Source: Bacteroidales bacterium UBA1197 (GTDB lineage Bacteria > Bacteroidota > Bacteroidia > Bacteroidales > UBA932). Taken from it: DNA of 9,751 nt. The notes beneath the pieces are model-generated. The model was not told where the DNA came from, made no database searches, and saw only the letters and a program-made list of their open reading frames with translations. Of the stretch, positions 1 to 6,722 are shown one piece after another. The stretch lies in the NCBI GenBank assembly GCA_002309995.1, contig DBYB01000056.1:22594-32344 (forward strand), read 5' to 3'. The translations under genes were made by a program, and so were the position numbers. Position 1 is the first letter of the stretch. Each line of letters opens with the position of its first letter.

Positions 1-432
1 CAGGGTAATCATAATGAAGTCCTTGAGTCCGTGGGCCGCTCCGTAGGTCATCTCTCCCACGGCGGCCGCGTTGGCGTCGTTGGTAAGGGCTACGGGCATT
101 CCATCCATTGCCTCGGAGAGCATCTTGGCGAAAGGAATGTCCTTTGCGCGAGCCCAGGGGAGGTTGGGAGCGTCCTTGATTTCACCTGTGTAGTAGTTTC
201 CATTGGGGGCGCCAACACCTATGCCGCGAACCTGGCCTTCCAGGCCTGCGTCGGACATAAGTTTCTTGAGCGTGGACGCAAGGGCGTTCACGAAAGAGAC
301 CGCGTCGGTGTAAACATTGGATACCAGTATGGTCTGGGCCAGCACCTCGCCGCGTGCATTCACAATACCGCATTTAGCGGTCTGGCCGCCGATGTCGATA
401 CCTAATACGTAAGGCTGTTCCATCTGTTCCAT
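1..432 (-). CDS. ROK-family sugar kinase (glucokinase-like), N-terminal 144 residues, cut by window edge
   Basis: A ROK kinase phosphorylates a hexose such as glucose in the cytoplasm with ATP. The visible part has the N-terminal phosphate-binding segment GIDIGGQTAKCGIV (residues 11-24), the substrate-side stretch GIGVGAPNG (70-78), and LTNDANAAAVGE (116-127), whose Asp119 is the expected catalytic base. The frame is open to base 1, so the C-terminal half, including the ROK zinc-binding cysteine motif, lies outside the window. I place the start at the ATG at 432, three bases after the stop of the upstream permease gene; the ATG at 423 (fourth codon) is an equal alternative, and neither has a clear ribosome binding site. 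The phosphate loop reads GGQT where many ROK kinases have GGTN. Close linkage to a sugar permease supports a role in hexose entry. The family call is firm; the sugar substrate is inferred. Confidence 0.88.
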   Translation of the reverse strand, partial: MEQMEQPYVLGIDIGGQTAKCGIVNARGEVLAQTILVSNVYTDAVSFVNALASTLKKLMSDAGLEGQVRGIGVGAPNGNYYTGEIKDAPNLPWARAKDIPFAKMLSEAMDGMPVALTNDANAAAVGEMTYGAAHGLKDFIMITL

Positions 433-435
433 AAC

Positions 436-1695
436 TTACTCAACGGGGATGTCCTTATTGACGTTCTTGCTGCCGGCAAGGGCGTAGAAAATAAGGTATG
501 CCAGGCAGGCGATAAGCACCCAGTAGCTCTGGAGGGAGCCGATGACATCGGCCAGCGCATTCTGCACGAAGGGGATGATACCGCCGCCGCAGACGAGGGT
601 CATAAAGATACCGGAAGCGGCTGCAGTGTACTTGCCAAGGCCCTCGGTGGAGAGGTTGAAGATGGAGCCCCACATAACGGAGGTGCAGAGGCCGCAGAGT
701 GCCAGGAATATAAGGCTCACGGGAATCTTGCCGATAACTGCAGCCTCAGGGATGAACATAGCTGCAAGGATGAACACGATAGCCAGGGCGGAGGTGCATA
801 AGAGCATAGTCTTGCTGGACACCTTTGCGCCGATGGATGCGCCGATGATACGGCCGAACAGCATGCTGAGCCAGTAGGCGCTGATCATCGTGCCGGCGAT
901 TGCGGGACCTACCCACTCAAGACCGGAGAAGTGGATGTTGGCGGTATTGGGGATACCGACCTCGATGCCAACGTAGAAGAAGATAGCAATTGCGCCGAGT
1001 ACGAAGTGACGGAAAGACAGAGGGCTGTGCTTGTCCTTTGCCTTGCCGCCGGCGAGACGGGCAGCCTTCTCCTCAGGGGTCTCCATATGGGGCTCAGGGA
1101 TGTCGGTGCGCATAATGACCAGGAAGGCGATGGCGAAGATTACCATAGCGATGATCATAACGGGAGCAGCCTTGGCAACGGTTGCATCCTGGATGGAACC
1201 GCCGACGAGCCAGCCCACGAGGAACGGGGCGATGGTGCCGCCGATGGAGTTGCAGGAGCCGCCCCACTGAATCAGCTGGTTACCCTTGTTGCCGCCGCCG
1301 CCGAGGGTGTTGAGCATAGGGTTGACCACGATGTTGAGCATACACATTGAGAAACCGGCCACGAATGCACCGGCCACGTAAACTGCGAAGCTCTCTGCAT
1401 AACCGGAGAGGAACTGGATGCCAACCCCGATGAAACCTACGATAACTGCTGCCAGGGCGGTGAACTTATAGCCCTTGCGGCGAAGAATGATACCTGCGGG
1501 AATACCCATACAGGCATAAGCGATGAAGTTGGCGAGAGTGCCGAGCTGACTGAGGGCCTTGCTGGCGCCGAACTGGTTGGTCACGACCACGCCCATGGAT
1601 CCGGCGAGGTTGGTGACGAAGGCGATCATGAAGAAGAGCGCAAAGCACACCGCGATGGCGGGTGTGTAGCTCTTACCGGCAGTGGTTTTGGTCAT
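436..1695 (-). CDS. MFS sugar permease, FucP/GluP-like (fucose-glucose-galactose type)
   Basis: An inner-membrane sugar importer of 419 residues, the usual length for a 12-helix MFS protein. The first helix begins near residue 13. A motif-A-like loop GIPAGIILRRKGYK (64-77) links helices 2 and 3. The stretch NPMLNTLGGGGNKGNQLIQ (125-143) corresponds to the NPYLTVLG region of the FucP family, and a charged central loop (about 199-225) splits the two six-helix halves. By hand alignment, the two acidic residues tied to proton coupling in E. coli FucP (Asp46 and Glu135) are Gly32 and Asn121 here, so energy coupling or substrate may differ. The ATG at 1695 lies eight bases after the synthetase stop, and the ROK kinase follows three bases downstream, which implies co-transcription and uptake followed by phosphorylation. 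The sugar cannot be read from the sequence. Confidence 0.85.
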   Translation of the reverse strand: MTKTTAGKSYTPAIAVCFALFFMIAFVTNLAGSMGVVVTNQFGASKALSQLGTLANFIAYACMGIPAGIILRRKGYKFTALAAVIVGFIGVGIQFLSGYAESFAVYVAGAFVAGFSMCMLNIVVNPMLNTLGGGGNKGNQLIQWGGSCNSIGGTIAPFLVGWLVGGSIQDATVAKAAPVMIIAMVIFAIAFLVIMRTDIPEPHMETPEEKAARLAGGKAKDKHSPLSFRHFVLGAIAIFFYVGIEVGIPNTANIHFSGLEWVGPAIAGTMISAYWLSMLFGRIIGASIGAKVSSKTMLLCTSALAIVFILAAMFIPEAAVIGKIPVSLIFLALCGLCTSVMWGSIFNLSTEGLGKYTAAASGIFMTLVCGGGIIPFVQNALADVIGSLQSYWVLIACLAYLIFYALAGSKNVNKDIPVE

Positions 1696-1703
1696 AAGTA
1701 ATG

Positions 1704-3620
1704 CTATTTAAGTGATTCTAAGTTCTTTGCGTTGTAGAGTTCCTTGCCCTCGGCAGTCATGGCGTACTCGATGCGGTCGGCGTAGAACTTCTCCACCTTG
1801 CCGCGCACCATCTTGGAGGTGGTGTTGAGCATTCCGTTCTGTTCGGTGAACGGAGTTTCGCCGACGATAATTGCAGCGGGGAGCCACTTCTCGGGGAAGA
1901 GGCCCTGATGACGTCCGCCGGGACGGTAGGAATCGACCTCTCCCTTGATGATGTCGAGCTGAGCCTTGAGACCTGCCTCGGAAGCAGGGTCGATGCCCTT
2001 TTCCTTCACGACCTCGGCAAGCGCCGCCTTGTTGGGGATGACCAGCACTACGGTCCAGGGGCTCTGGTTGTTGTGCAGGACGGAGGCGTCGATAAACTTG
2101 GAGCCGTCGGCCAGGCTGTCCTCGAAGCCCTCGGGGGAATACTTCTCGCCGTCGGACGAGATGAGGAGGCTCTTGAAGCGGCCGGTGACATAGAGGTAAC
2201 GGGGATCCTCCTTGCAGAGGTAGCCGCGGTCGCCGGTGTGGAGCCAGCCGTCCTTGATGGTGGCAGCGGTGGCTTCGGGGTTCTTCCAGTAGCCGGCCAT
2301 CACGTTGCCGCCGCGGATGACAATCTCTCCGGTCTCACCCAGAGGGAGCTCGGAGCCGTCTTCCGCGCAAATCTTGATGTCCATAGGCTGCACGGTGCGG
2401 CCGGAGGAGCCGAAACGGGCGTGGCCTGCGGAGTTGGCGCAGATGACCGGGGTGGCCTCGGTGAGACCGTATCCCTGGAAGATCGGCATACCAACGGCGC
2501 AGAAGTAGCGCTGCAGCTCAATGTCGAGCAGGGCTCCGCCGCCGATGAAGAACTTCATACGGCCGCCGAAGCTTTCGCGTACGCCCTTGAATATCAACTT
2601 GTCCATAACCGCCATAATGGGCTTGCGCCACCAGAGTTTCCAGCAGGGCTTGCCCATATTGTAGTACTCACGGTTGTACTTGATTGCGTTGTCCAGGGCG
2701 AACTCATAGAGTTTCTGCACCTTTGGGCCCTTCTTTTTGATGCCGGCCTCGATGTTCTTGCGGAAGTTCCTGGAGATGGCGGGCACGGAAAGCATCAGGT
2801 GAGGGCGCACCTCGCGGATTGCCATAGGGATGTTGCGAAGCATCGTGATGGCGTTCTTGCCGCCGGGCACGGTGGCGATGCTGCCGCCGTTGCTCATCAT
2901 AAAGTAGAAACCGGCCACGTGAGCGAAGCAGTGGTCGAGCGGAGTGATGATGAGCATCACGTCGCCCTCATCGACGTCCACCACGGAGTTGCAGTGGACT
3001 ATGTTGGAGGTGTAGTTGTTGTGCGTGAGGATGATTCCCTTGGGGTCGGCGGTTGTGCCGGAAGTGTAGGAAATGTTAGCGTAATCGCCGGGCTTGACGG
3101 AGGCAGTGCGCTCAATGAGCTCGGCCTCGCGCTCCTTCAAAAATTCCAGACCCATATTGCGGAGCTCGCCGACGTACATTTCGTTCTCCTGCAGGGGGAT
3201 GTCGTCGAGAACTATGGTCTTTTCGATTGCAGGGCACTGCGGAAGCACGCGGCGTACCTTGTCTATCTGGCTCTCGGAAGCGATTATGAAGCGGGAATCG
3301 GAGTGGTTGATGCGGAAGGTAAGGTCGAAGTCGGATTCGAGCTTGAACGACATGGGGACGTCGGTGCCGCCTGCGTAGAGCACGCCGAGTTCGCTGAATA
3401 TCCACTTGTTGCGGCCTTCGGAAATAAGGGCTACCTTATCCCCTTTCGCAAGGCCGAGGGCCATGAAGCCGGCGGCGTAAATCCTGCCCTCTTCACGGGT
3501 TTTTTCATAAGAAGTTTCAGTCCAGGTGTCGCCTATTTTTTCGCGAAGGAACGTGGCGCTGCCGTACTTGGCGGCGTAATGGTCCACGAAATCGATGATT
3601 GTCAGTAATTCTTTTTCCAT
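1704..3620 (-). CDS. Long-chain acyl-CoA synthetase (AMP-forming), FadD/FAA1-like
   Basis: This enzyme activates a fatty acid to acyl-AMP and then acyl-CoA, in the cytoplasm or at the membrane face. The 638 residues contain the ATP/AMP-binding loop YTSGTTADPKG (185-195), then GYGLTEATPV, DGWLHTGDRGYL with the ribose-binding Asp, and VTGRFKSLLISSDGEKYSPE, the hinge before the small C-terminal domain. A C-terminal NTTSKMVRGK supplies the expected catalytic lysine. Ala191 in the loop, where many relatives have Gly, is as far as I recall common in Bacteroidales versions. I chose the ATG at 3620 (MEKELLTI), four bases after the upstream kinase stop. An in-frame ATG at 3659 would add 13 residues that only reread the kinase 3' end. 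The gene sits between nucleoside kinases and sugar genes with no obvious pathway link. AMP-forming ligase is near certain; the chain length is inferred. Confidence 0.9.
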   Translation of the reverse strand: MEKELLTIIDFVDHYAAKYGSATFLREKIGDTWTETSYEKTREEGRIYAAGFMALGLAKGDKVALISEGRNKWIFSELGVLYAGGTDVPMSFKLESDFDLTFRINHSDSRFIIASESQIDKVRRVLPQCPAIEKTIVLDDIPLQENEMYVGELRNMGLEFLKEREAELIERTASVKPGDYANISYTSGTTADPKGIILTHNNYTSNIVHCNSVVDVDEGDVMLIITPLDHCFAHVAGFYFMMSNGGSIATVPGGKNAITMLRNIPMAIREVRPHLMLSVPAISRNFRKNIEAGIKKKGPKVQKLYEFALDNAIKYNREYYNMGKPCWKLWWRKPIMAVMDKLIFKGVRESFGGRMKFFIGGGALLDIELQRYFCAVGMPIFQGYGLTEATPVICANSAGHARFGSSGRTVQPMDIKICAEDGSELPLGETGEIVIRGGNVMAGYWKNPEATAATIKDGWLHTGDRGYLCKEDPRYLYVTGRFKSLLISSDGEKYSPEGFEDSLADGSKFIDASVLHNNQSPWTVVLVIPNKAALAEVVKEKGIDPASEAGLKAQLDIIKGEVDSYRPGGRHQGLFPEKWLPAAIIVGETPFTEQNGMLNTTSKMVRGKVEKFYADRIEYAMTAEGKELYNAKNLESLK

Positions 3621-3624
3621 TATT

Positions 3625-4245
3625 CTATTTCTCGGGGAAAAGGCCGTAGAGCTTGGCATCTATCATATTGGTAATGAGCTCGAAATCTTCCGGCTTGTTT
3701 CCGAATTTGATATTGTCTGCATCCACTATGAGCAGGTTGCCCTTGTAGCCGCCTATCCAGTCTTCGTACTTCTCGTTGAGTCCGGTGAGATAGTCGATGC
3801 GGATGCTCTTCTCGTACTCCCTGCCGCGCTTCTGGATCTGCGCGATGAGGTTGGGGATGGAGGAGCGGAGGTAGATGAGCAGGTCGGGGAGGCCTACGAG
3901 CGACATCATCAGGTCGAAGAGGTCGGTGTAGTTCTCGAAGTCGCGGGTGCTCATCAGGCCCATATCGTGCAGGTTGCGGGCGAAGATGCGGGCGTCCTCG
4001 TAGATGGTGCGGTCCTGGATGATGACCTTGTCGGACTTGGAGATGTCCAGGATATCCTTGAAGCGCTTGTTCAGGAAATAAATCTGGAGGTTGAAGGACC
4101 AGCGCTCCATATCCTCATAATAGTCGGCGAGATATGGATTGAAGTCAACAGGTTCGAACTTGGGAGTCCACCCGTAGTGGGCGGCCAGCATCTTGGTGAG
4201 CGTCGTTTTGCCGCTTCCGATATTTCCTGCAATGGCTACGTGCAT
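3625..4245 (-). CDS. Deoxynucleoside kinase, dAK/dCK-like paralogue of a tandem pair
   Basis: A cytoplasmic salvage enzyme that transfers phosphate from a nucleoside triphosphate to a deoxynucleoside; 206 residues, normal for bacterial members. The P-loop is GNIGSGKTT (7-15). Glu31 in FEPV is the expected general base. RWSFNLQIYF (48-57) supplies base-contacting Gln54, with Arg61 next. QDRTIYEDARIF (77-88) carries the DRT motif and Asp84. The lid is KRGREYEKSIRIDYL. Aligned to human dCK, Gln54, Arg61 and Asp84 match Gln97, Arg104 and Asp133, the set that reads the base, so a dAdo/dCyd-type preference is likely. The neighbouring paralogue starts 37 bases upstream of this gene's start region and differs at two of these sites. 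The ATG at 4245 opens directly on the P-loop strand. A TAnnTTTG site lies just upstream, so this gene may be transcribed partly on its own. The family is certain; the exact substrate is inferred. Confidence 0.92.
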   Translation of the reverse strand: MHVAIAGNIGSGKTTLTKMLAAHYGWTPKFEPVDFNPYLADYYEDMERWSFNLQIYFLNKRFKDILDISKSDKVIIQDRTIYEDARIFARNLHDMGLMSTRDFENYTDLFDLMMSLVGLPDLLIYLRSSIPNLIAQIQKRGREYEKSIRIDYLTGLNEKYEDWIGGYKGNLLIVDADNIKFGNKPEDFELITNMIDAKLYGLFPEK

Positions 4246-4266
4246 AGTATCAAGTATTACAAACTA

Positions 4267-4274
4267 CAAAGTTA
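4267..4274 (-). promoter_or_regulatory. Possible internal promoter -7 element for the downstream deoxynucleoside kinase
   Basis: The minus strand reads TAACTTTG, a full match to the Bacteroidota -7 consensus TAnnTTTG, in the AT-rich 36-base gap between the two kinases. Transcription starting about 6 bases downstream would give a leader of roughly 15 bases before the ATG at 4245. No TTTG sits at the ideal -33 spacing (the nearest is only 13 bases away), so this is a weak call. If real, it would uncouple the second kinase and the genes after it from the first. Confidence 0.4.
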
Positions 4275-4281
4275 ACAAATA

Positions 4282-4893
4282 TTAAAACAAACCGAATAGT
4301 TCAGCGTCGATTTTGTCCGTAATCATGGAAAAGTCGCCGGGATTGTGCTCGAAATCGATGTTGTCACCGTCGATGACGAGCAGGCGCCCCTTGTAATTGC
4401 CTATCCACTCCTCGTAGTGGCGGTTGAGGCCGGCCAGGTATTCCAGGCTGATGGACTGCTCGTAGTCGCGGCCGCGCTTCTGGATCTGCGACACCAGATG
4501 CGGCACCGAGGCCTTTAGGTAAATCAACAAGTCCGGCGGGTTGACCATCGACATCATCAGGTTGAAGAGTTCCATATAGGTGTTGTAGTCGCGCTCGGAC
4601 AGGTTGCCCTGCTCGCGGTTGTTGGCCACGAAGATATGGACTCCCTCCAGCAGGGTGCGGTCCTGGATTATCACGTCCTTGGAATTGGCTATCTCCAGCA
4701 CGTCCTTGAAGCGCTGAGCGAGGAAGTAGGTCTCGAGGTTGTAGGACCACCGGGGAATGTCCTTGTAATAGTCTTCCAGGTATGGATTGTAGGTTACCGC
4801 CTCGTATTTCGGGGTCCATCCGTAATGCTCTGCGAGCATCCTCGTGAGGGTGGTTTTGCCACAGCCGATATTGCCAGCTATTCCGATATGCAT
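4282..4893 (-). CDS. Deoxynucleoside kinase, dGK-like paralogue of a tandem pair
   Basis: The first gene of the minus-strand run: 203 residues, collinear without gaps with its neighbour through at least the first 90 residues. The P-loop is GNIGCGKTT (7-15). YEAV supplies the general base Glu31. RWSYNLETYF (48-57) places Glu54 where the neighbour and human dCK have Gln. QDRTLLEGVHIF (77-88) has Gly84 where they have Asp. Arg61, the DRT motif and the lid KRGRDYEQSISLEYL are kept, so it should be an active kinase with altered base reading. From memory, the B. subtilis deoxyguanosine kinase also has Glu at the Gln position, which favours dGuo as substrate; this needs an alignment. The open frame runs on to 5523, but that part is antisense to the hydrolase gene. 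The ATG at 4893 (MHIGIAGNIG) fits the family and sits downstream of a promoter-like site, with a weak purine-rich AGAAAGAG before it. Confidence 0.92.
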   Translation of the reverse strand: MHIGIAGNIGCGKTTLTRMLAEHYGWTPKYEAVTYNPYLEDYYKDIPRWSYNLETYFLAQRFKDVLEIANSKDVIIQDRTLLEGVHIFVANNREQGNLSERDYNTYMELFNLMMSMVNPPDLLIYLKASVPHLVSQIQKRGRDYEQSISLEYLAGLNRHYEEWIGNYKGRLLVIDGDNIDFEHNPGDFSMITDKIDAELFGLF

Positions 4894-4910
4894 CTCTTTC
4901 TGAACTAGTT

Positions 4911-4941
4911 TTTCAAAGATACGCAGATTTTCGTATTTTTG
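4911..4941 (+). promoter_or_regulatory. Promoter of the hydrolase / nucleoside kinase pair, near-leaderless
   Basis: The plus strand carries TATTTTTG at 4934-4941, a full TAnnTTTG match, preceded after 19 bases by TTTC at 4911-4914 as an imperfect -33 element. Transcription starting 5-8 bases after the -7 box would begin at about 4946-4949, one to five bases before the ATG at 4951, so the message would be almost or fully leaderless. The TTTC overlaps the last base of the opposing kinase -7 box. Confidence 0.55.
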
Positions 4942-4946
4942 CCAAA
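4914..4946 (-). promoter_or_regulatory. Promoter of the deoxynucleoside kinase-led minus-strand run
   Basis: On the minus strand TTTG (4946-4943) is followed after 21 bases by TATCTTTG (4921-4914), matching the Bacteroidota -33 TTTG and -7 TAnnTTTG elements at close to the usual spacing. The predicted transcription start, near 4907, leaves a leader of about 14 bases before the ATG at 4893. The site shares the 57-base divergent gap with the hydrolase promoter and overlaps it physically. Confidence 0.6.
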
Positions 4947-4950
4947 GAAA

Positions 4951-5619
4951 ATGGAGATAAAAGTTATCACAGTGAACTTGCTGCAGGAGAACACCTGGGT
5001 CGTACGCGGCCAGGGCGATTCCTGCGTGCTGATAGACCCGGGCTACCGGAACGATGCCGACCGCCGGCAGGTGCTGGACGCGATAGGCTCCCTGAAGCCG
5101 GAGGCGGTGCTCCTCACCCACGGCCACCCGGACCACATCTACGGCGTAGCGGACCTCCAGCGGCTCTGCGGTCTCCCCGTCTATATGTCTCCCGAAGACG
5201 TAAAGACGATGGAATACTTCGACCGCGTGGGCAAGTTCGGCCTGCCGGTCGCCGACAGGAACTTCAGCATCACGCCTGTAGCCGACGGTTCGATTGTCGA
5301 AGCTGCCGGCCTGAAGTTCAGGGTGATAAGCACCCCGGGGCACTCCCCCGGCAGCGTCTGCTGGCTCTGCGAGGATGAGGCGGTGATGTTCACCGGCGAT
5401 ACGCTGTTCGCCGGCGCCATAGGCCGCACGGACCTCATCTACGGCGACTACGACGACGAAATCCGATCGATAATGGAGAAACTGGTGTTCCTGGACGGCG
5501 GCATACTGATCTGCCCCGGGCACGGCGGCACCAGCACTATAGGCACGGAGAGGGTGAGCAACCCCTTCCTGGAGCCGTTCAACGAAAGGGAGGAGATCCC
5601 GGAACTCAACGAATTATGA
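4951..5619 (+). CDS. MBL-fold metallo-hydrolase (glyoxalase II-like)
   Basis: A metallo-beta-lactamase-fold hydrolase of 222 residues with a complete two-metal site: HGHPDH at 57-62 (His57, His59, Asp61, His62), His131 in STPGHSPGS, Asp150 in FTGDTLFAG and His191 in CPGHGGT. The compact length without the extra C-terminal domain of classical glyoxalase II recalls the YcbL-type small thioester hydrolases, but the family covers many substrates and I cannot name this one. The ATG at 4951 (MEIKVITVN) is preferred over an in-frame TTG at 4939, because that TTG lies inside the predicted -7 box. No ribosome binding site is seen, in line with a near-leaderless transcript. Its stop overlaps the start of the nucleoside kinase (ATGA), so the two are translationally coupled and probably act in one physiological setting. 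No signal peptide; cytoplasmic. Confidence 0.88.
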   Translation: MEIKVITVNLLQENTWVVRGQGDSCVLIDPGYRNDADRRQVLDAIGSLKPEAVLLTHGHPDHIYGVADLQRLCGLPVYMSPEDVKTMEYFDRVGKFGLPVADRNFSITPVADGSIVEAAGLKFRVISTPGHSPGSVCWLCEDEAVMFTGDTLFAGAIGRTDLIYGDYDDEIRSIMEKLVFLDGGILICPGHGGTSTIGTERVSNPFLEPFNEREEIPELNEL

Positions 5620-6611
5620 CAAAGATAGAAGCAGCAAGGCAGGAGTACAAGGACTGGTGCTCCGCAATAGGGATCGACACGCTCGAGAAAGTTAACGAAG
5701 TTGTGGCCGGCGGCAACGCTATCCCCCTCATCAACCTGTGCGAGGCGCGGCAGGAGCGCAAGTACGCCGAGGCGGCCGACCAGATATTCTGGAGGCGCAA
5801 GAAGTCGCGCATCGTGATGATTTCCGGGCCGAGCTCCAGCGGCAAGACCAGCAGTTCGCTGCGCATCGCACAGCAGTGCAGGGTGCTTGGTATGCCGCCG
5901 AAGGTCATCGAACTGGACAATTATTTCCGCAACCGCGAGGATACTCCCATCGACGAGAACGGCGAGTACGATTTCGAGGCCCTTGGCGCGATGAACGTGG
6001 AACTGCTGAACGAGCAGCTGAACGACCTGCTGGCCGGCAAGGAAGTCGTCATCCCCCGCTTCGACTTCAAGGAAGGCCGCAGCGAGTTCGACCCTTCCCG
6101 CGCTATGAAACTGGAGCCGAACGACGTGCTGTTCCTGGAAGGCATCCACGCGCTGAACCCGGCTCTCACGCCCTGCGTGGACCAGAGCAGAATGTTCCGT
6201 ATCTACATCTCCGCCCTCTCTTCCCTGCCCGGCGGTGAGAAGGTACACAGCAGCACCACCGACAAGCGTCTCCTCCGCCGAATCGTGCGCGACAACCGCG
6301 TCCGTGGCATCAGCCCCGAGGACAACATACTCCGCTGGCCTTCGGTACGCCGGGGCGAGACGGTCAACATCTTCCCCTTCGAGGAGAACGCCGACGTGGT
6401 GTTCAACTCCTCAACCTTGTACGACGTGCCTCTGCTGAAATATTACGCCGAGCCGCTCCTGTACGGCATCGCGGAGTCCTCGCCCGCCTGGGAGAAAGCC
6501 CGTCAGCTGCTGGACATCCTGGACAAAGTCACCGCCCTCAAGCCCTCGGAAATCGCCGCCATCCCGCCGACCTCCATTATGCGAGAATTCATCGGCGGCC
6601 AGACGTTGTAA
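5616..6611 (+). CDS. Uridine kinase / phosphoribulokinase-family nucleoside kinase, short form
   Basis: A P-loop kinase of the uridine kinase/PRK family, expected to phosphorylate a ribonucleoside such as uridine or cytidine. Walker A is GPSSSGKT (71-78). VIELDNYF follows the P-loop, as does YDFEALGAMNVELLNEQL, the equivalent of the family's fDhPdAfd region. VLFLEGIHALNP is the Walker B-like strand, and a lid stretch RRIVRDNRVRG comes next. Residues 1-65 include GIDTLEKVNEVVAGG and a segment ending AEAADQIF, resembling the linker that joins an N-terminal TGS/ThrRS-like module to the kinase in the roughly 550-residue versions I recall from Bacteroidales. At 331 residues this protein lacks that module. 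Translation is coupled to the hydrolase through ATGA, and no separate promoter is seen. The kinase fold is certain; the substrate is inferred. Confidence 0.87.
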   Translation: MTKIEAARQEYKDWCSAIGIDTLEKVNEVVAGGNAIPLINLCEARQERKYAEAADQIFWRRKKSRIVMISGPSSSGKTSSSLRIAQQCRVLGMPPKVIELDNYFRNREDTPIDENGEYDFEALGAMNVELLNEQLNDLLAGKEVVIPRFDFKEGRSEFDPSRAMKLEPNDVLFLEGIHALNPALTPCVDQSRMFRIYISALSSLPGGEKVHSSTTDKRLLRRIVRDNRVRGISPEDNILRWPSVRRGETVNIFPFEENADVVFNSSTLYDVPLLKYYAEPLLYGIAESSPAWEKARQLLDILDKVTALKPSEIAAIPPTSIMREFIGGQTL

Positions 6612-6625
6612 CAGGTCGGGAGAAG

Positions 6626-6716
6626 GATTCTGACGACTTTTCGCCCAAAATCCGTCAGGATGGTACTATTCTCATCTGTTCTGACGGAAAATTGACAGAA
6701 ATCCGTCAGGAAATGG
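6626..6716. repeat. Tandem pair of imperfect palindromes in a convergent spacer
   Basis: This fills most of the 111-base spacer between the nucleoside kinase stop and the uvrA stop. Two related units start 51 bases apart (6628-6663 and 6679-6716). Each opens with TTCTGACG and closes with ATCCGTCAGGA, so each can fold as a hairpin: 6627-6635 with 6653-6661, and 6679-6688 with 6702-6711, each with one G-U pair. The inner arms 6651-6660 and 6679-6688 can also pair, so two folds compete. There is no clean T-tract, so it is not a textbook intrinsic terminator, but its position fits a bidirectional transcription end. It could equally be an interspersed repeat family. I see no gene here. Confidence 0.7.
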
Positions 6717-6722
6717 CGGCGG

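Noticed and set aside
1908..3608. 566-codon open frame on the plus strand opposite the acyl-CoA synthetase
   Set aside because: It is antisense to a gene with all family motifs, shows Ala/Val/Gly/His-rich composition typical of the reverse complement of GC-biased codons, and has no recognisable domain.
3621..3659. Thirteen-residue N-terminal extension of the acyl-CoA synthetase
   Set aside because: It only rereads the end of the upstream kinase in another frame. The start at 3620 gives a four-base gap like the rest of the run.
4939..4950. Alternative TTG start for the MBL hydrolase
   Set aside because: It falls inside the predicted -7 box, and the ATG at 4951 matches the usual start of the fold.
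4894..5523. 210-residue N-terminal extension of the first deoxynucleoside kinase
   Set aside because: The extension is antisense to the MBL hydrolase and crosses its promoter. The kinase family begins directly at the P-loop strand, as it does from the ATG at 4893.
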